Positions 9,976-18,856 of a stretch of DNA of 64,000 nt are shown here, one piece after another. Position 1 is the stretch's first letter, and the number at the start of each line of letters is the position of its first letter. Position numbers and translations under genes: made by a program. The notes under the pieces were generated by a model, which saw only the letters and a list, made by a program, of their open reading frames with translations, was not told the DNA's origin and searched no databases. The stretch comes from Rhizophagus irregularis (lineage: Eukaryota; Glomeromycota; Glomeromycetes; Glomerales; Glomeraceae), in contig NC_089444.1 in NCBI RefSeq assembly GCF_026210795.1, positions 4,020,501-4,084,500 of the forward strand, read 5' to 3'.

Positions 9976-10133
9976 AACTCTGAAAACTGAGAATGTGAAG
10001 GAGTTATTCTCCCGATATGAAGCCCTGAAGTCTAGTCGCCCTCTGGATAATAAAAAAATAATAGAAGGTATTGAAGTCCTTCTACAGATCTTTTCTAAGA
10101 GCCACATGGACCGTCGAGCATTACAAGTAGGGA

Positions 10134-10694
10134 TTAATAGTATCTTGTGAGAATATCAAGTAATTCGTCTGCAGAAACTCTAAGAATCATAGCACTTTTT
10201 TTACGGCCTCCAAAGTCAATCCTTAACATCTTAGCCTTCAACCCTATTGCTCCTAAGGCACGAGAAGCAAAGTTCTTAGTCATTGAATTACTTATATGAT
10301 TTACATAGTTCTCATAGAATGTATTGAAAGGCTCGTCGATACCATCTGGATATGTATCCCTTAGAAATTGATATAAGGCAATTTCTCCACTATCACAACC
10401 TATGGCTATAAGCTGTTCGAGAAGCCACTTCCTAATATCTTCATATGGCTCTCCATCCATAATTTTCATATCCAGTCTTTGTGTAAATAATTGTGTAAAG
10501 TCCACATTACTTGCCCGACGAATGATCTGAACTAACTTATCCCTAGCAAGTCCCAAGGCTTGTAGAGGGTCATTCTCATCACTAATCTTCTTTATAATCT
10601 GTCTGTATAATACACTGGATAATCCTCTATGTGCTGTTTTTGGAGTGATTACTCCATAGTTTTGGCACTGGTTTATTACGATTGATGTTGACAT
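10134..10694 (-). CDS. Unknown protein of the Polinton-like element
   Basis: 186 aa, mostly helical, starting MSTSIVINQCQNYGVITPKT. It has charged central helices and a basic segment near the C-terminus (RIDFGGRKKSAMILRV). No family is recognised. It is convergent with the ATPase and the first of a run of minus-strand genes (10134 to 12883). The coding-size frame and G+C composition match the rest of the element. It could be a minor structural or DNA-binding protein, but nothing in the sequence decides this. Confidence 0.5.
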   Translation of the reverse strand: MSTSIVINQCQNYGVITPKTAHRGLSSVLYRQIIKKISDENDPLQALGLARDKLVQIIRRASNVDFTQLFTQRLDMKIMDGEPYEDIRKWLLEQLIAIGCDSGEIALYQFLRDTYPDGIDEPFNTFYENYVNHISNSMTKNFASRALGAIGLKAKMLRIDFGGRKKSAMILRVSADELLDILTRYY

Positions 10695-10739
10695 GGCTAT
10701 CTTTCTTTATGTAAAAAAGAATTATTCAAAATTAAGTAA

Positions 10740-11321
10740 CTATTCGGAGCAGTCCTTGCACAACTTGTCCGTTAAGTCACTTGGGCTTACAGGCATGAGA
10801 CATTCCCTACACAACTCAATATTAAGCTCTGCAAGTCTCGGGGTATGGTCCTCCAAAGTTCGTGGATGAACGGAAGGACCAGAGGAAGGTGTCCCATTAG
10901 TCGTATCTTGTTGTAAGATAAAATCATCATATTCATCTTGGTCAGCCTGAATAGCGGCCCTGATTTGTTGTATATCATTGAAAGTTAACCGCTGCCCATC
11001 AAGATTTTCCTCATTATAGCGTGTTTCATTGATGATTTCCTCTATAAGCGCCTCTTCTTCATAATGGACAAGGTAGTAATCCTCAACTACCTCATAGTCA
11101 CTCTCAATCAGTCTATGATATGTTCTAGTACCACGTCGAACATAACGTCCTGTATCTGTATTTAAATATACAGGTTGCTCTTCAGGTGGAGGTGCAGTTT
11201 GTCTACGGACAAGCCTTCCATCAATATAATCATGGGATTCCATAACTATTCGATTAAAGGTATCTCCACCGATAATAATTGGACGTCCAGTTATAGGGTA
11301 AGCTATATAAGGGTAAGACAT
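10740..11321 (-). CDS. Unknown acidic protein with C-terminal CxxC pairs
   Basis: 193 aa. The N-terminus reads MSYPYIAYPITGRPIIIGGD. A long acidic middle follows (YEVVEDYYLVHYEEEALIEE), and a C-terminal zinc-binding pattern CRECLMP...KLCKDC at residues 172-191. No family is recognised. The short treble-clef or ribbon-like end suggests protein or nucleic-acid contact. It is separated by 45 bp from the gene at 10134-10694, likely in the same transcriptional direction. Confidence 0.5.
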   Translation of the reverse strand: MSYPYIAYPITGRPIIIGGDTFNRIVMESHDYIDGRLVRRQTAPPPEEQPVYLNTDTGRYVRRGTRTYHRLIESDYEVVEDYYLVHYEEEALIEEIINETRYNEENLDGQRLTFNDIQQIRAAIQADQDEYDDFILQQDTTNGTPSSGPSVHPRTLEDHTPRLAELNIELCRECLMPVSPSDLTDKLCKDCSE

Positions 11322-11382
11322 GTCTTTTTTTCTGTATGTGTCTACATACCTAATAGTTTTCTACAATTTATAATAACCAAGT

Positions 11383-11593
11383 GACATGGTCATCAGTCCT
11401 TATCAAAAAATACAAGAATACCTGATGATGAGGTTACATGGTCATCAGTCCTTATCAAAAATGCAAGGATACCTGATGATAAGGTTACATGGTCATCAAT
11501 CCTTGTCGAAAAAATGCAAGGATACCTGATGATAAGGTTACATGGTCATCAATCCTTGTCGAAAAAATGCAAGGATACCTGATAAATAAGTTA
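11383..11593 (+). repeat. Iteron-like tandem array, 4 x ~52 bp
   Basis: Four near-identical units of 50-54 bp. Each begins CATGGTCATCARTCCTT and ends ATACCTGATGATAAGGTTA. The unit carries its own dyad (CATCAG...CTGATG), so the array could fold or bind a dimeric protein. It occupies the largest gene-free stretch of the element (11322-11900). It could be a replication or regulatory site; no motif settles it. Confidence 0.8.
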
Positions 11594-12001
11594 CTGGGTT
11601 ATTGGCCTAGAATGCATTCATGGAAAAACTATGGATTATATTACAGAAAATGTGAACGGAGTTCATGTCACGTGATACCCTGAACAAATGTGTAGAGTGT
11701 CACTAATTTCATGCGGTACGTAGATCATTTCCTTTTTGGGCGATACCCGTTCCACAAAAAATCGATTTGGTAAGAATGCGTTTGGAACCTTGTGTAACAT
11801 AAATTTCTTTTTTCGGTAATTCGGGATTACGCGGTAATGCCGGCCGGATCTAAAAAATATGACTCTGCAGGGTAATTCCTATGAAAGTCAAGTACAAAAT
11901 GCTTACTCCTGTTGAGTCCAATCATTCCACTTCCAGTCCAATCTCCAAGGATCGCCTCCCCATCTATGTTCACTTAATGCATGCTCTATGGTTTCCCTTT
12001 C

Positions 12002-12319
12002 CTAGGGGTCCACAACCATCCCATTCCTAAGCATTTTCTCCATAATATAAAGCTGATCCTTGGTGAGGCGGTCTATCCATCTTTTATAGAAGTCGTTTAC
12101 ATCTTCAAATGATATCCAGTCAATATTCCCTTTTTCAAATGGCTTTCCAAGAGCTTGGACATGCCCAATTGTAGTAGCGTAATTTTTCCATCTCTTATAT
12201 GCTTCTTGACGAACCTCCTGCCACCACACACTATCTACTTTACTTGCTGCAATAAGGTCAGTATCTGGGATCTTTGCAACAATGCGTTCGACTATTTCTA
12301 CTGGTAATCGGTCCAACAT
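12002..12319 (-). CDS. F-box protein
   Basis: 105 aa beginning MLDRLPVEIVERIVAKIPDT. It carries the F-box consensus LP-x-E-I-x-x-x-I-x-x-x-(I/L)-x-x-x-D-L followed by KVDSVWWQEV. F-box domains bind Skp1 and recruit substrates to SCF ubiquitin ligases. The remainder is helical and has no recognised substrate-binding repeats. Coding-like sequence continues downstream to about 11.9 kb. In a selfish element such a protein may target a host factor for degradation; that is inference. Confidence 0.65.
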   Translation of the reverse strand: MLDRLPVEIVERIVAKIPDTDLIAASKVDSVWWQEVRQEAYKRWKNYATTIGHVQALGKPFEKGNIDWISFEDVNDFYKRWIDRLTKDQLYIMEKMLRNGMVVDP

Positions 12320-12412
12320 GATGTTATGTTACTTATACTATAGCCATCTTCAATTACTGTATGCCCATTACAAATGGATAAAAAATATAAACTAAATTCG
12401 TACAGGAGCCGC

Positions 12413-12883
12413 TTATGCAAGAAGTTCTGCTAAGGTTTTCTCAGCCTCATTCATAGTGACAGCTCGCTTTGGAAGACCTGTTAATGAGTCCTTAGTTACA
12501 TTATAATACAACTCGAAGAGGGCCTCAAGTTTGTCTAAAAGAGCTTGTTTATTCTTGTATGATTCACGAATCTTTGCTATCTTAGCAGTATATGCTGCAT
12601 TATCTGGGAAGAGTTTTCTGGCCACGAACTTCACATATGATACAGGAGACTTTGCTGTCTGGATTCTCTTGATATACTTCACATGATCCTGGACAAGGTA
12701 GCTGGTTTTGCTAAACCCAGATACTAATGCGACTACTATAGTGTCTTTTAATGCACGGATAATCTTGAGGACAGTTTCATCAGAGACAATGGTGAACTGA
12801 TTGCATGATGCATTATAAATAACTTCATCACTAATGCTGTCAGTGCGGTTAATAATGCTTGCTAATTCGGTATATGTTGACAT
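12413..12883 (-). CDS. Unknown helical protein of the Polinton-like element
   Basis: 156 aa starting MSTYTELASIINRTDSISDE, all-helical in appearance with several Lys-rich segments (KYIKRIQTAKS, YKNKQALLDKLEALFELYY). No family is recognised. It is on the minus strand between the F-box gene and the polymerase, with short intergenic gaps. The N-terminal MST/MSTS start resembles the neighbouring 10134-10694 and 8094-8891 genes, but this may be trivial. Confidence 0.5.
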   Translation of the reverse strand: MSTYTELASIINRTDSISDEVIYNASCNQFTIVSDETVLKIIRALKDTIVVALVSGFSKTSYLVQDHVKYIKRIQTAKSPVSYVKFVARKLFPDNAAYTAKIAKIRESYKNKQALLDKLEALFELYYNVTKDSLTGLPKRAVTMNEAEKTLAELLA

Positions 12884-12996
12884 GATTCCTTATACTTTTT
12901 TGTACTTTGTAATAAATAGGAATCTTCAAATTGACTTTACATTCAAGCAAGAAAAAATATATATACCTACTGTAAATCCAACTGCATTCTTGGCAA

Positions 12997-14385
12997 TCAT
13001 GTCCAGATAACCTTGTTTGCATTTTTTACATGGCAGTATCCTGCGGTTTCAAACTTGAGAGCTTTCAATGCTTTGGATGCATTTTCTGGACAAGTGATAA
13101 GTGTAGGACTACTCGGCTGTTCCTCTAGAATAAATCCATCTGTATGGATGCGTCGTACTTTATCCTTATATGGTTCTAATAACTCTGAAGTCATCTTCCG
13201 TCCATGTGCTAATAAGAATGGAGCAATCCTAGGATACTCACCCTTGAAGGGACTACCTGGGTTTGTGAATTGGAATCGCCACTGGTCAGATCCTACTGGT
13301 ATGATGGAGTCAAGTGTGTGGCCTTCCGGAAACTTGAATGGATCTGTTTGATCTGTGGTGAGTGTCTTGTAATTGCGTTTCCTCTGGCAGAGTGCTCCCC
13401 ATAATGTATTGAGAACTCTCTTTGCAACACGACCAGCCACACCACCCTGGTTCTTTATATTGAAGAGAAAGTGAACATACTCACCAAATATTACAGTTCC
13501 AGGAATTCTTGCTTCTCTGTCATATATCAAGGCATTTGGCTTTCCATCCTGGATTAACTGTATATCAAGACCAAGTTTCTTTGCTCGTTGTAAGTCAATG
13601 AATGTATAGACTCCCCTCTTATTCTGTCGGAAGAGAATGTCATTACCACTTACCTTAGCATGAAATAATCCATACAAGGCATAACCTCTGTGGTCTACAA
13701 AGTCTTTGAGTATTTGAAACTTACCTTGTTGGATTGGAAAGTTAGCATTCGATTGCTGAATACTTGGATACAAACTTGTCACGTCATATTGTCTTCCATA
13801 GCCCTTCCATTCATTATCTGCCCAGATAAGACCTCCCATCATTGCATCACTTATCCACTCTGCTTCGACTGGATCAAGAGGATCATTAGCTGGAACTCCT
13901 ACACTAAACCGTTCAAAAAGCCAGAGAGCAGTTCTCTTGTACGACCAGTTGTGGTAAGATAAGTCGATTCCTAGACCGAACTTCTTTGTAGCCTGTAGAA
14001 AGGAATCCCGCTCTTCATGGATCCTCTGGTATGTTTCCTCAAGTGTTTCATATATTCCAGTTTTACGATTCTTCTCAATAGGGATGAAGGAGTAACTATC
14101 AGAGTTCTTACCTTTCTGAAACTGTCCAACTGTAAGAGACTTAACTGTCTTACCATTGTATATTGTTACTACATTATTAACCCCATCTTCACGATAAACA
14201 AAGGGAGACTTTTGTTTTCTATCTAATTTACTAGGGTGAAGTCTTCCAGGATTCAGTGCAAGAGAGTAGTGGCCTTCAGACAGGATGAGGGTTGCACGTC
14301 TGTCAGATTTGCTCTTAGAAATTCGAGTGGAATCCCCTACAATATTAAGTGCAAGGCTTCCTGCAAGTTGTTCAACCTTATCCAT
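12997..14385 (-). CDS. Family-B DNA polymerase (protein-primed type), catalytic part
   Basis: 462 aa. The palm motif A is YDVTSLYPSI (about residue 205), motif B is KRVLNTLWGAL (about residue 325) and the motif-C-like site is RIHTDGF (about residue 418). The fingers and thumb are compact. Family-B polymerases of this sort copy Polinton, adenovirus and virophage-like genomes from the TIR ends using a protein primer. Coding-like sequence in the same direction extends upstream of the first Met. No clear exonuclease motifs were found, and the whole polymerase region is short for the family. It belongs to a broken element. Confidence 0.82.
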   Translation of the reverse strand: MDKVEQLAGSLALNIVGDSTRISKSKSDRRATLILSEGHYSLALNPGRLHPSKLDRKQKSPFVYREDGVNNVVTIYNGKTVKSLTVGQFQKGKNSDSYSFIPIEKNRKTGIYETLEETYQRIHEERDSFLQATKKFGLGIDLSYHNWSYKRTALWLFERFSVGVPANDPLDPVEAEWISDAMMGGLIWADNEWKGYGRQYDVTSLYPSIQQSNANFPIQQGKFQILKDFVDHRGYALYGLFHAKVSGNDILFRQNKRGVYTFIDLQRAKKLGLDIQLIQDGKPNALIYDREARIPGTVIFGEYVHFLFNIKNQGGVAGRVAKRVLNTLWGALCQRKRNYKTLTTDQTDPFKFPEGHTLDSIIPVGSDQWRFQFTNPGSPFKGEYPRIAPFLLAHGRKMTSELLEPYKDKVRRIHTDGFILEEQPSSPTLITCPENASKALKALKFETAGYCHVKNANKVIWT

Positions 14386-14516
14386 ATATGAGACTGGAAC
14401 TGGAGCATCACGATTGAGACCTAATGCCTTTTTGATATATTCAGGCTTTTTTATAGTCTCGGGTATTTTAGAGAATATACCATAGATATGCTTCAGGCAT
14501 TCATACAGGCAATCAT

Positions 14517-14852
14517 TTAGCTCCCCATTGCATCCCCTGCAACCGGTGGAGCATCTCTTACATAAATTATGAATCGTTCAAAGTAATCAGGATCTGCATC
14601 ATCCGGTAGTTGTGCTTCATCATAGTGGTCCAAGAGTGAGAAGAGGCTGGCTGGTTGGTTTCCTGATGTCCATCCACCGGGTTTCCAGTTTTCATAGGGA
14701 AGTAGGATCTGGAACTTTCTATCTGGAAATCGCGCCTGGAGAGTCTGACCGAGTCTGGCGATAGCTCCTCTGGAAAAGCAGGCACCGGAATACTGAAGTT
14801 CCTTGATGTCAGGTCGTGTTGGTAAAGTGCGGGCGATTCTTGAGTATTGCAT
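14517..14852 (-). CDS. Upstream reading frame of the polymerase region
   Basis: 111 aa (MQYSRIARTLPTRPDIKELQ ...). It lies immediately upstream of the polymerase region on the same strand and ends near the LNDCLYECL-type segment common at the start of protein-primed polymerases. It is best read as the N-terminal part of the polymerase region or a small partner gene. It has no recognised domain of its own. Confidence 0.5.
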   Translation of the reverse strand: MQYSRIARTLPTRPDIKELQYSGACFSRGAIARLGQTLQARFPDRKFQILLPYENWKPGGWTSGNQPASLFSLLDHYDEAQLPDDADPDYFERFIIYVRDAPPVAGDAMGS

Positions 14853-14936
14853 TTTTATGTATATGATTTGTCTTCAACTATAAATAATATCTTTTTATAT
14901 ATATACGAAAAAAAAAGAAATAATCTCAAATAGCAC

Positions 14937-15281
14937 TTACAATATGTCGTTGATAGCGCCCTCAGTATCATCTTCGTCCCAGTCATCGATGATTCCATTG
15001 GCGGCCTCCCATTCACGTTCCATATCAGTTTTTGGACGTTCCTCTGGAATTTCTCGTGCCTTACCTTTATTCATCTTCATAGTTTCATAACCAGAGGTAG
15101 TAGGGATAATCTCAGCATCACGATCCTCCTTGTATACTCTTATTAGATTTGCGAGTTCTTTACGGCTAGGTGTTTTAGGTGAGTTCCCATTATATTCGAT
15201 CCAGTCCTTGAAGTGGTCTACTACCTCCCTAAAGTAGTACTGGTACTCGTTCTCAATACGCGTTGTGGGTAGGGATGGCAA
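14937..15281 (-). CDS. Small acidic protein, interrupted by a short DNA transposon
   Basis: About 110 aa, reading NEYQYYFREVVDHFKDWIEY then a Lys-rich segment and an acidic C-terminus (DDWDEDDTEGAINDIL). No family is recognised. The open frame starts inside the inserted element (15270-15535), and coding-like sequence continues on its far side. The apparent start is therefore not the original one. Confidence 0.4.
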   Translation of the reverse strand: MPSLPTTRIENEYQYYFREVVDHFKDWIEYNGNSPKTPSRKELANLIRVYKEDRDAEIIPTTSGYETMKMNKGKAREIPEERPKTDMEREWEAANGIIDDWDEDDTEGAINDIL

Positions 15282-15535
15282 CGGTCGGTTATGGTCGGTT
15301 ATGGTCGGTTATAATCAGTTATAGAAATTTAAACAGTCGGTTATGGTCGGTTAAAAAATCGGTTAAACGGTCGGTTAAACGGTCGGTTATACCATTTTAC
15401 TTAAATAATTAGTCAAATGGTCGGTTAAACGGTTAAAAATGGTCGGTCAAATGTTTAAATGGTCGGTCAAACGGTCAGTTAAATGTGGTTAAACGGTCGG
15501 TTAAACGGTTATGATTATAACCGTTGCCATCCCTA
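15270..15535. mobile_element. hAT-type MITE built of GGTCGGTT repeats
   Basis: 266 bp with perfect 15-bp inverted ends (TAGGGATGGCAACGG / CCGTTGCCATCCCTA) and an exact 8-bp target duplication GTTGTGGG (15262-15269 and 15536-15543), diagnostic of hAT transposition. The interior is almost entirely an array of GGTCGGTTA(T/A)A-like octamer/nonamer units with no coding capacity. It inserted into the Polinton-like element, so it is younger than that insertion or at least than that lineage. Confidence 0.9.
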
Positions 15536-15597
15536 GTTGTGGGACATTCCTCTACTTCAAACGCAAGTATTTCCCAGTCATACTCGTCTGACGCATT

Positions 15598-17787
15598 TTA
15601 GTACTTAGCCCATAAATCCTTACCTGTATTGTAGAGATCATTGAAGACCTGGTCCTTTGAATTCTTGACCCATGGCTTATGATCCCATCGGTGCCTTTCA
15701 TGCCAAGCCCAGTGTGCTCGAGTACCTTCCTTTGGTTCAGGGTCCCAGTCAACTTCTAGTTCTGTGTCAGGTTCTGGGATAGGTTGCTCTTTGAGAGTCA
15801 GTTCTACTACAGGTTCTGTAGAAGATTTGGAATCTACGAGAAATTCGGATTTTGCAGAAGATTCTGCAGGAGACTCGGGTTGTTGCTCAGGAACTTGGTC
15901 TGCAGTTGTAGGATCTGAGTCAGATAGCAAGTCATCTAAAACGTCGTAGTCATCATCAGCTTCAAATGCAGGTTCCTCAGCAGGCGGCTCATTTTCTTGA
16001 TCAGGTTCCTCATCAGATAGATAACAGTCTGAAAAACTGTCTATAATTTCATCAGTATCTGACTCTATGGGAGCTGGAGATTCCTCAGGAATAGGATCCT
16101 CTTTGATGACAAGTGCAGGTTTTACCTTCAAGCAATCAGGTTTAGGTGGTACTGGTGGAGGAGCCTTTTTGGCAACTGGTTGCTCTTCAGTAGGTTTTTC
16201 TTCAACAGGTTTCTCAACAACTAGCTCCACTTCCTCTTGATCTACTTGCGATTTACTAGCTGGATTATATATATTTGCTAAGAACTTCACCAAGGCATTT
16301 GGATCAGATGCGGGCTTCTCAGGAGTTTCTACATCTATTCCTTCTATATTGATTTCATCTGTTTCGTGGATCCATTTTTTGGTGAAAAACTTCTTGTAAA
16401 GGTCCTCCCTGGATATGCTGTAAACTCGTGGTGTTGCCTTACCTACACGTATTTTTCTGCTATTTATACCCAACTCATTTGATAGGATTCTAGAAGCGTT
16501 TATCTTTGATAGGGGTGTAATGCAATGAGTTTCACAGTATGAAGTATATACCCTATAAAATTCTTGAACAGGTAGGTCGGTTATATGATTTTTTACTATG
16601 AGGTAAGTGTCCTTTATGAATTGAAATAGGGGTGGGAGAGTCGATATGATGTGATCCTGCTTAGATGTTGTCATAGGTGGTGGATTCCCATTGAAGTCTG
16701 GGTAAGCATCTGCAATGGCTCTCAAGTAAGCATAGAATGCCTCACTGGCGCCTGGGTATTTCATAGCGTCACTGAGTTTCTTAAAGTAGTTGAGGTCTCC
16801 CTTGCGGGATGGTGACACATCCAAGAACACTGTGCGCCTATCGTCATTCTCCACTCTGAGAGCATTTTCATTAGTGAGTACAATGGTGGATATAAAGTTT
16901 TTGTAATGTGTTGGCGTCTTGTATTTTTCATGGATTTCCATTATGTCACCTGTTACCTTATCCTTCAACGATCGATACAGACTATTCCACTGGCTTTTTT
17001 CTGTAGGCATTTCCTCAAGGAGGAGAAGAACCTTACCTTGTAATTGCCCATTGAAACTTCCAAGAATTGTTTGAGGATCGCTGGTCTTATAAACAAGTTG
17101 AGTACCTAAGACACTACGTTGAATAAAATCTGTTATAATACTCTTACCCCAACCCTGTCCAGATTTCAGGTAGAGAATCGAATACATTTTCCTTCCGGCT
17201 GCCACACCGGCCAACCACTTTATGATATACTCAGTAAGATTCCAATCACCTGAACACCAGATATTCTGAATGTGAGAGAAGATAAATTTAACCGCGAGGT
17301 GGGTTGTAGATTCAAAAGTGGATATCGGACGCAGGATATGAAGGAATCCTGGAAAGATATTGAAATAAAGTTGGCCACCTAGTTTAAAGATACGGGATTT
17401 TTGAGGGTCACAGGTAGCTACACATACAGTACTATATTCGATCATAAACCATTTGTTGATATTAAATTCAACCTTTTGTGAAGGACCCTGTTCAGATTGT
17501 GTGTAAAAGACTTTGGTAATTGGACGGATAAGTTTATTAATATTTTTATCAGGGATGTGCTCGAGGTTTTTGATTTCTGATCGCCACATGAAGACTCCAT
17601 GCGGGTTGGAGCAGGGGATAAAGTAACTGCAAAGATAACCTTTAGCTTGATTGAGATCCCTCATATTCTTTGCAGCGTTAATGAGCCGTTTAAGCTCATC
17701 AATACTAAAAGCCTTCTTCTGTTCACCGAACTTGGGGATAACTTGAGCTTGAGTGCTAGTTTGGGCAGTCATTTTTTGTTCTATCAA
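15598..17787 (-). CDS. SF3 helicase (D5/virus-type) with acidic tail
   Basis: 729 aa. An N-terminal domain of about 190 residues resembles the region before the helicase in viral primase-helicases. Then Walker A SGQGWGKS (209-216), Walker B KVLLLLEEMP, motif C-like ISTIVLTNENAL and the arginine-finger-like DDRRTVFLDVS. Residues 480-720 form a very acidic, Pro/Glu-rich tail with a PPPVPPKP SH3-ligand-like stretch. SF3 helicases unwind replicating DNA of small viruses. They are common in virophages and Polinton-like viruses and less so in classical Polintons. It lies beside the polymerase genes, as a replication partner should. Confidence 0.82.
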   Translation of the reverse strand: MIEQKMTAQTSTQAQVIPKFGEQKKAFSIDELKRLINAAKNMRDLNQAKGYLCSYFIPCSNPHGVFMWRSEIKNLEHIPDKNINKLIRPITKVFYTQSEQGPSQKVEFNINKWFMIEYSTVCVATCDPQKSRIFKLGGQLYFNIFPGFLHILRPISTFESTTHLAVKFIFSHIQNIWCSGDWNLTEYIIKWLAGVAAGRKMYSILYLKSGQGWGKSIITDFIQRSVLGTQLVYKTSDPQTILGSFNGQLQGKVLLLLEEMPTEKSQWNSLYRSLKDKVTGDIMEIHEKYKTPTHYKNFISTIVLTNENALRVENDDRRTVFLDVSPSRKGDLNYFKKLSDAMKYPGASEAFYAYLRAIADAYPDFNGNPPPMTTSKQDHIISTLPPLFQFIKDTYLIVKNHITDLPVQEFYRVYTSYCETHCITPLSKINASRILSNELGINSRKIRVGKATPRVYSISREDLYKKFFTKKWIHETDEINIEGIDVETPEKPASDPNALVKFLANIYNPASKSQVDQEEVELVVEKPVEEKPTEEQPVAKKAPPPVPPKPDCLKVKPALVIKEDPIPEESPAPIESDTDEIIDSFSDCYLSDEEPDQENEPPAEEPAFEADDDYDVLDDLLSDSDPTTADQVPEQQPESPAESSAKSEFLVDSKSSTEPVVELTLKEQPIPEPDTELEVDWDPEPKEGTRAHWAWHERHRWDHKPWVKNSKDQVFNDLYNTGKDLWAKY

Positions 17788-18066
17788 ATCGAGTACTAAT
17801 TTATAGTTACCTAATCTTCAATTGCCGAATATTTTTTCCAAAGATCTGCACTCCTACCAGGTTACCCTCCTGTAGTCCTGTGGTCCTGCGATTCTGCGGT
17901 CCTCCGGTTATATCTGGTTATCTTCTAGGGGTAAAAAAAAAACTATAAACCACGAACCTTTACGACTGCTCTAAATCTTCCCTTCCCCTTTTTCAAACTA
18001 CATATATCTGAAATCCAAACCGTTCAAGAGCTCCTTTTACTATAGTTAGCTCTTTTCTAGTGTCCG
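17788..18066. other. Short intergenic region of the Polinton-like element
   Basis: 279 bp between the helicase and the terminal F-box-like gene. It contains imperfect repeats of the TCCTGTGGTCCTGCGATTC type (about 17874-17910). No gene was found. Confidence 0.4.
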
Positions 18067-18360
18067 TTAACTCTTTACAAGCCTTTTGATACGCCTTCCA
18101 TTCAAGTTCACGGAGGTCACGATTTCTATTATCCTCCTCCTCCGATCGACCAAGAGCATCATTTGCTTTTTCCTTCTTTCTACTGCCCTGTCGTATGCCT
18201 CCTCGGATTTTTTATGCCACTTCCAGAGTACTCGTTCAGCTTCGGCTTTCCAGATTGGGCTGACTTCTAAAAGATGTGGCCCAAAATTGCTACTTGGAAT
18301 GAGTTCCAGGATATGGCCTACAAGTTCGGGGATTACTGATACTGCGTGCGGGGTATACAT
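18067..18360 (-). CDS. F-box-like protein next to the right TIR
   Basis: 97 aa, MYTPHAVSVIPELVGHILEL... The N-terminal 45 residues fit a weak F-box (V-I-P-E-L-V-x-x-I-L-E-L-I-P ... L-L-E-V-S-P-I-W-K). A basic helix follows (RAVERRKKQMMLLVDRRRR). It starts 30 bp from the right TIR. With the gene at 12002-12319 this makes two F-box-type genes in one element, pointing to interference with the host ubiquitin system. The assignment is weaker than for the other copy. Confidence 0.45.
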   Translation of the reverse strand: MYTPHAVSVIPELVGHILELIPSSNFGPHLLEVSPIWKAEAERVLWKWHKKSEEAYDRAVERRKKQMMLLVDRRRRIIEIVTSVNLNGRRIKRLVKS

Positions 18361-18389
18361 GTTATCTGTCCTTATAGGTTACTTATGGT

Positions 18390-18851
18390 ATACCCATTGT
18401 TCAATTACTTATTTTTTCTGATGGGGGCGGGACGGGTTGGTCTTACTGGCTCTATAGACCTTCTAGGGGCTTACCTGCTAACTTACCTGGTTTGCTATCT
18501 CACTGCTTCCAACAGATTATTAGACGGAATCCTGACTTGTTCCAGATGTTCCGGATGTGGCGGATCTGGGGGGTAAAAATAAAACTTTTTCTGGGGGGAT
18601 GTCCTCTCATAATTTTTCTGAAACATCTGCCACATCTGCCACATCCGGGACAACCCTCTCATTATATCCGTTATTGCTTCCTTTTCTATTGTTTTCTAGT
18701 TATTTGATATATATATTTGTTCCAGATGTTGTCCCAGATTGTGGCAGATATATGGGGATTCCTGAGCCCCGTAGGGGCCATATAGGTACTGCGACGGGTC
18801 GTAGACCCGGAGGTGGGTGGTGCTTGCACCTCCCACATCCAGCCCGATGAC
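18390..18851 (-). repeat. Right terminal inverted repeat of the Polinton-like element
   Basis: 462 bp, the reverse complement of 3961-4423 with about four differences. It ends CCAGCCCGATGAC, followed by the ACCAT duplication. Confidence 0.93.
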
Positions 18852-18856
18852 ACCAT

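Larger units (their letters stand above)
3961..18851. mobile_element. Polinton/virophage-like element with Gag-like and retropepsin-like genes
   Basis: A 14.9-kb element with ~462-bp terminal inverted repeats and the 5-bp target duplication ACCAT (3956-3960 and 18852-18856). It carries the self-synthesising DNA-transposon set: a retroviral-type integrase with chromodomain, an A32-like packaging ATPase, a family-B DNA polymerase and an SF3 helicase. It also has a zinc-ribbon protein and F-box-like proteins. Its capsid module looks retroelement-like (Gag-type capsid and retropepsin), and no jelly-roll capsid or adenain-type protease was recognised. It is markedly richer in G+C than its surroundings, which suggests separate ancestry. 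The ~99% identical TIRs suggest a fairly young insertion. It is broken, with roughly four to six breaks, plus one short DNA transposon inserted in it. It interrupts the host RBM25-like gene. Confidence 0.85.

Noticed and set aside
11383-11593. CRISPR array
   Set aside because: Units are contiguous imperfect repeats without unique spacers, in a eukaryotic context.
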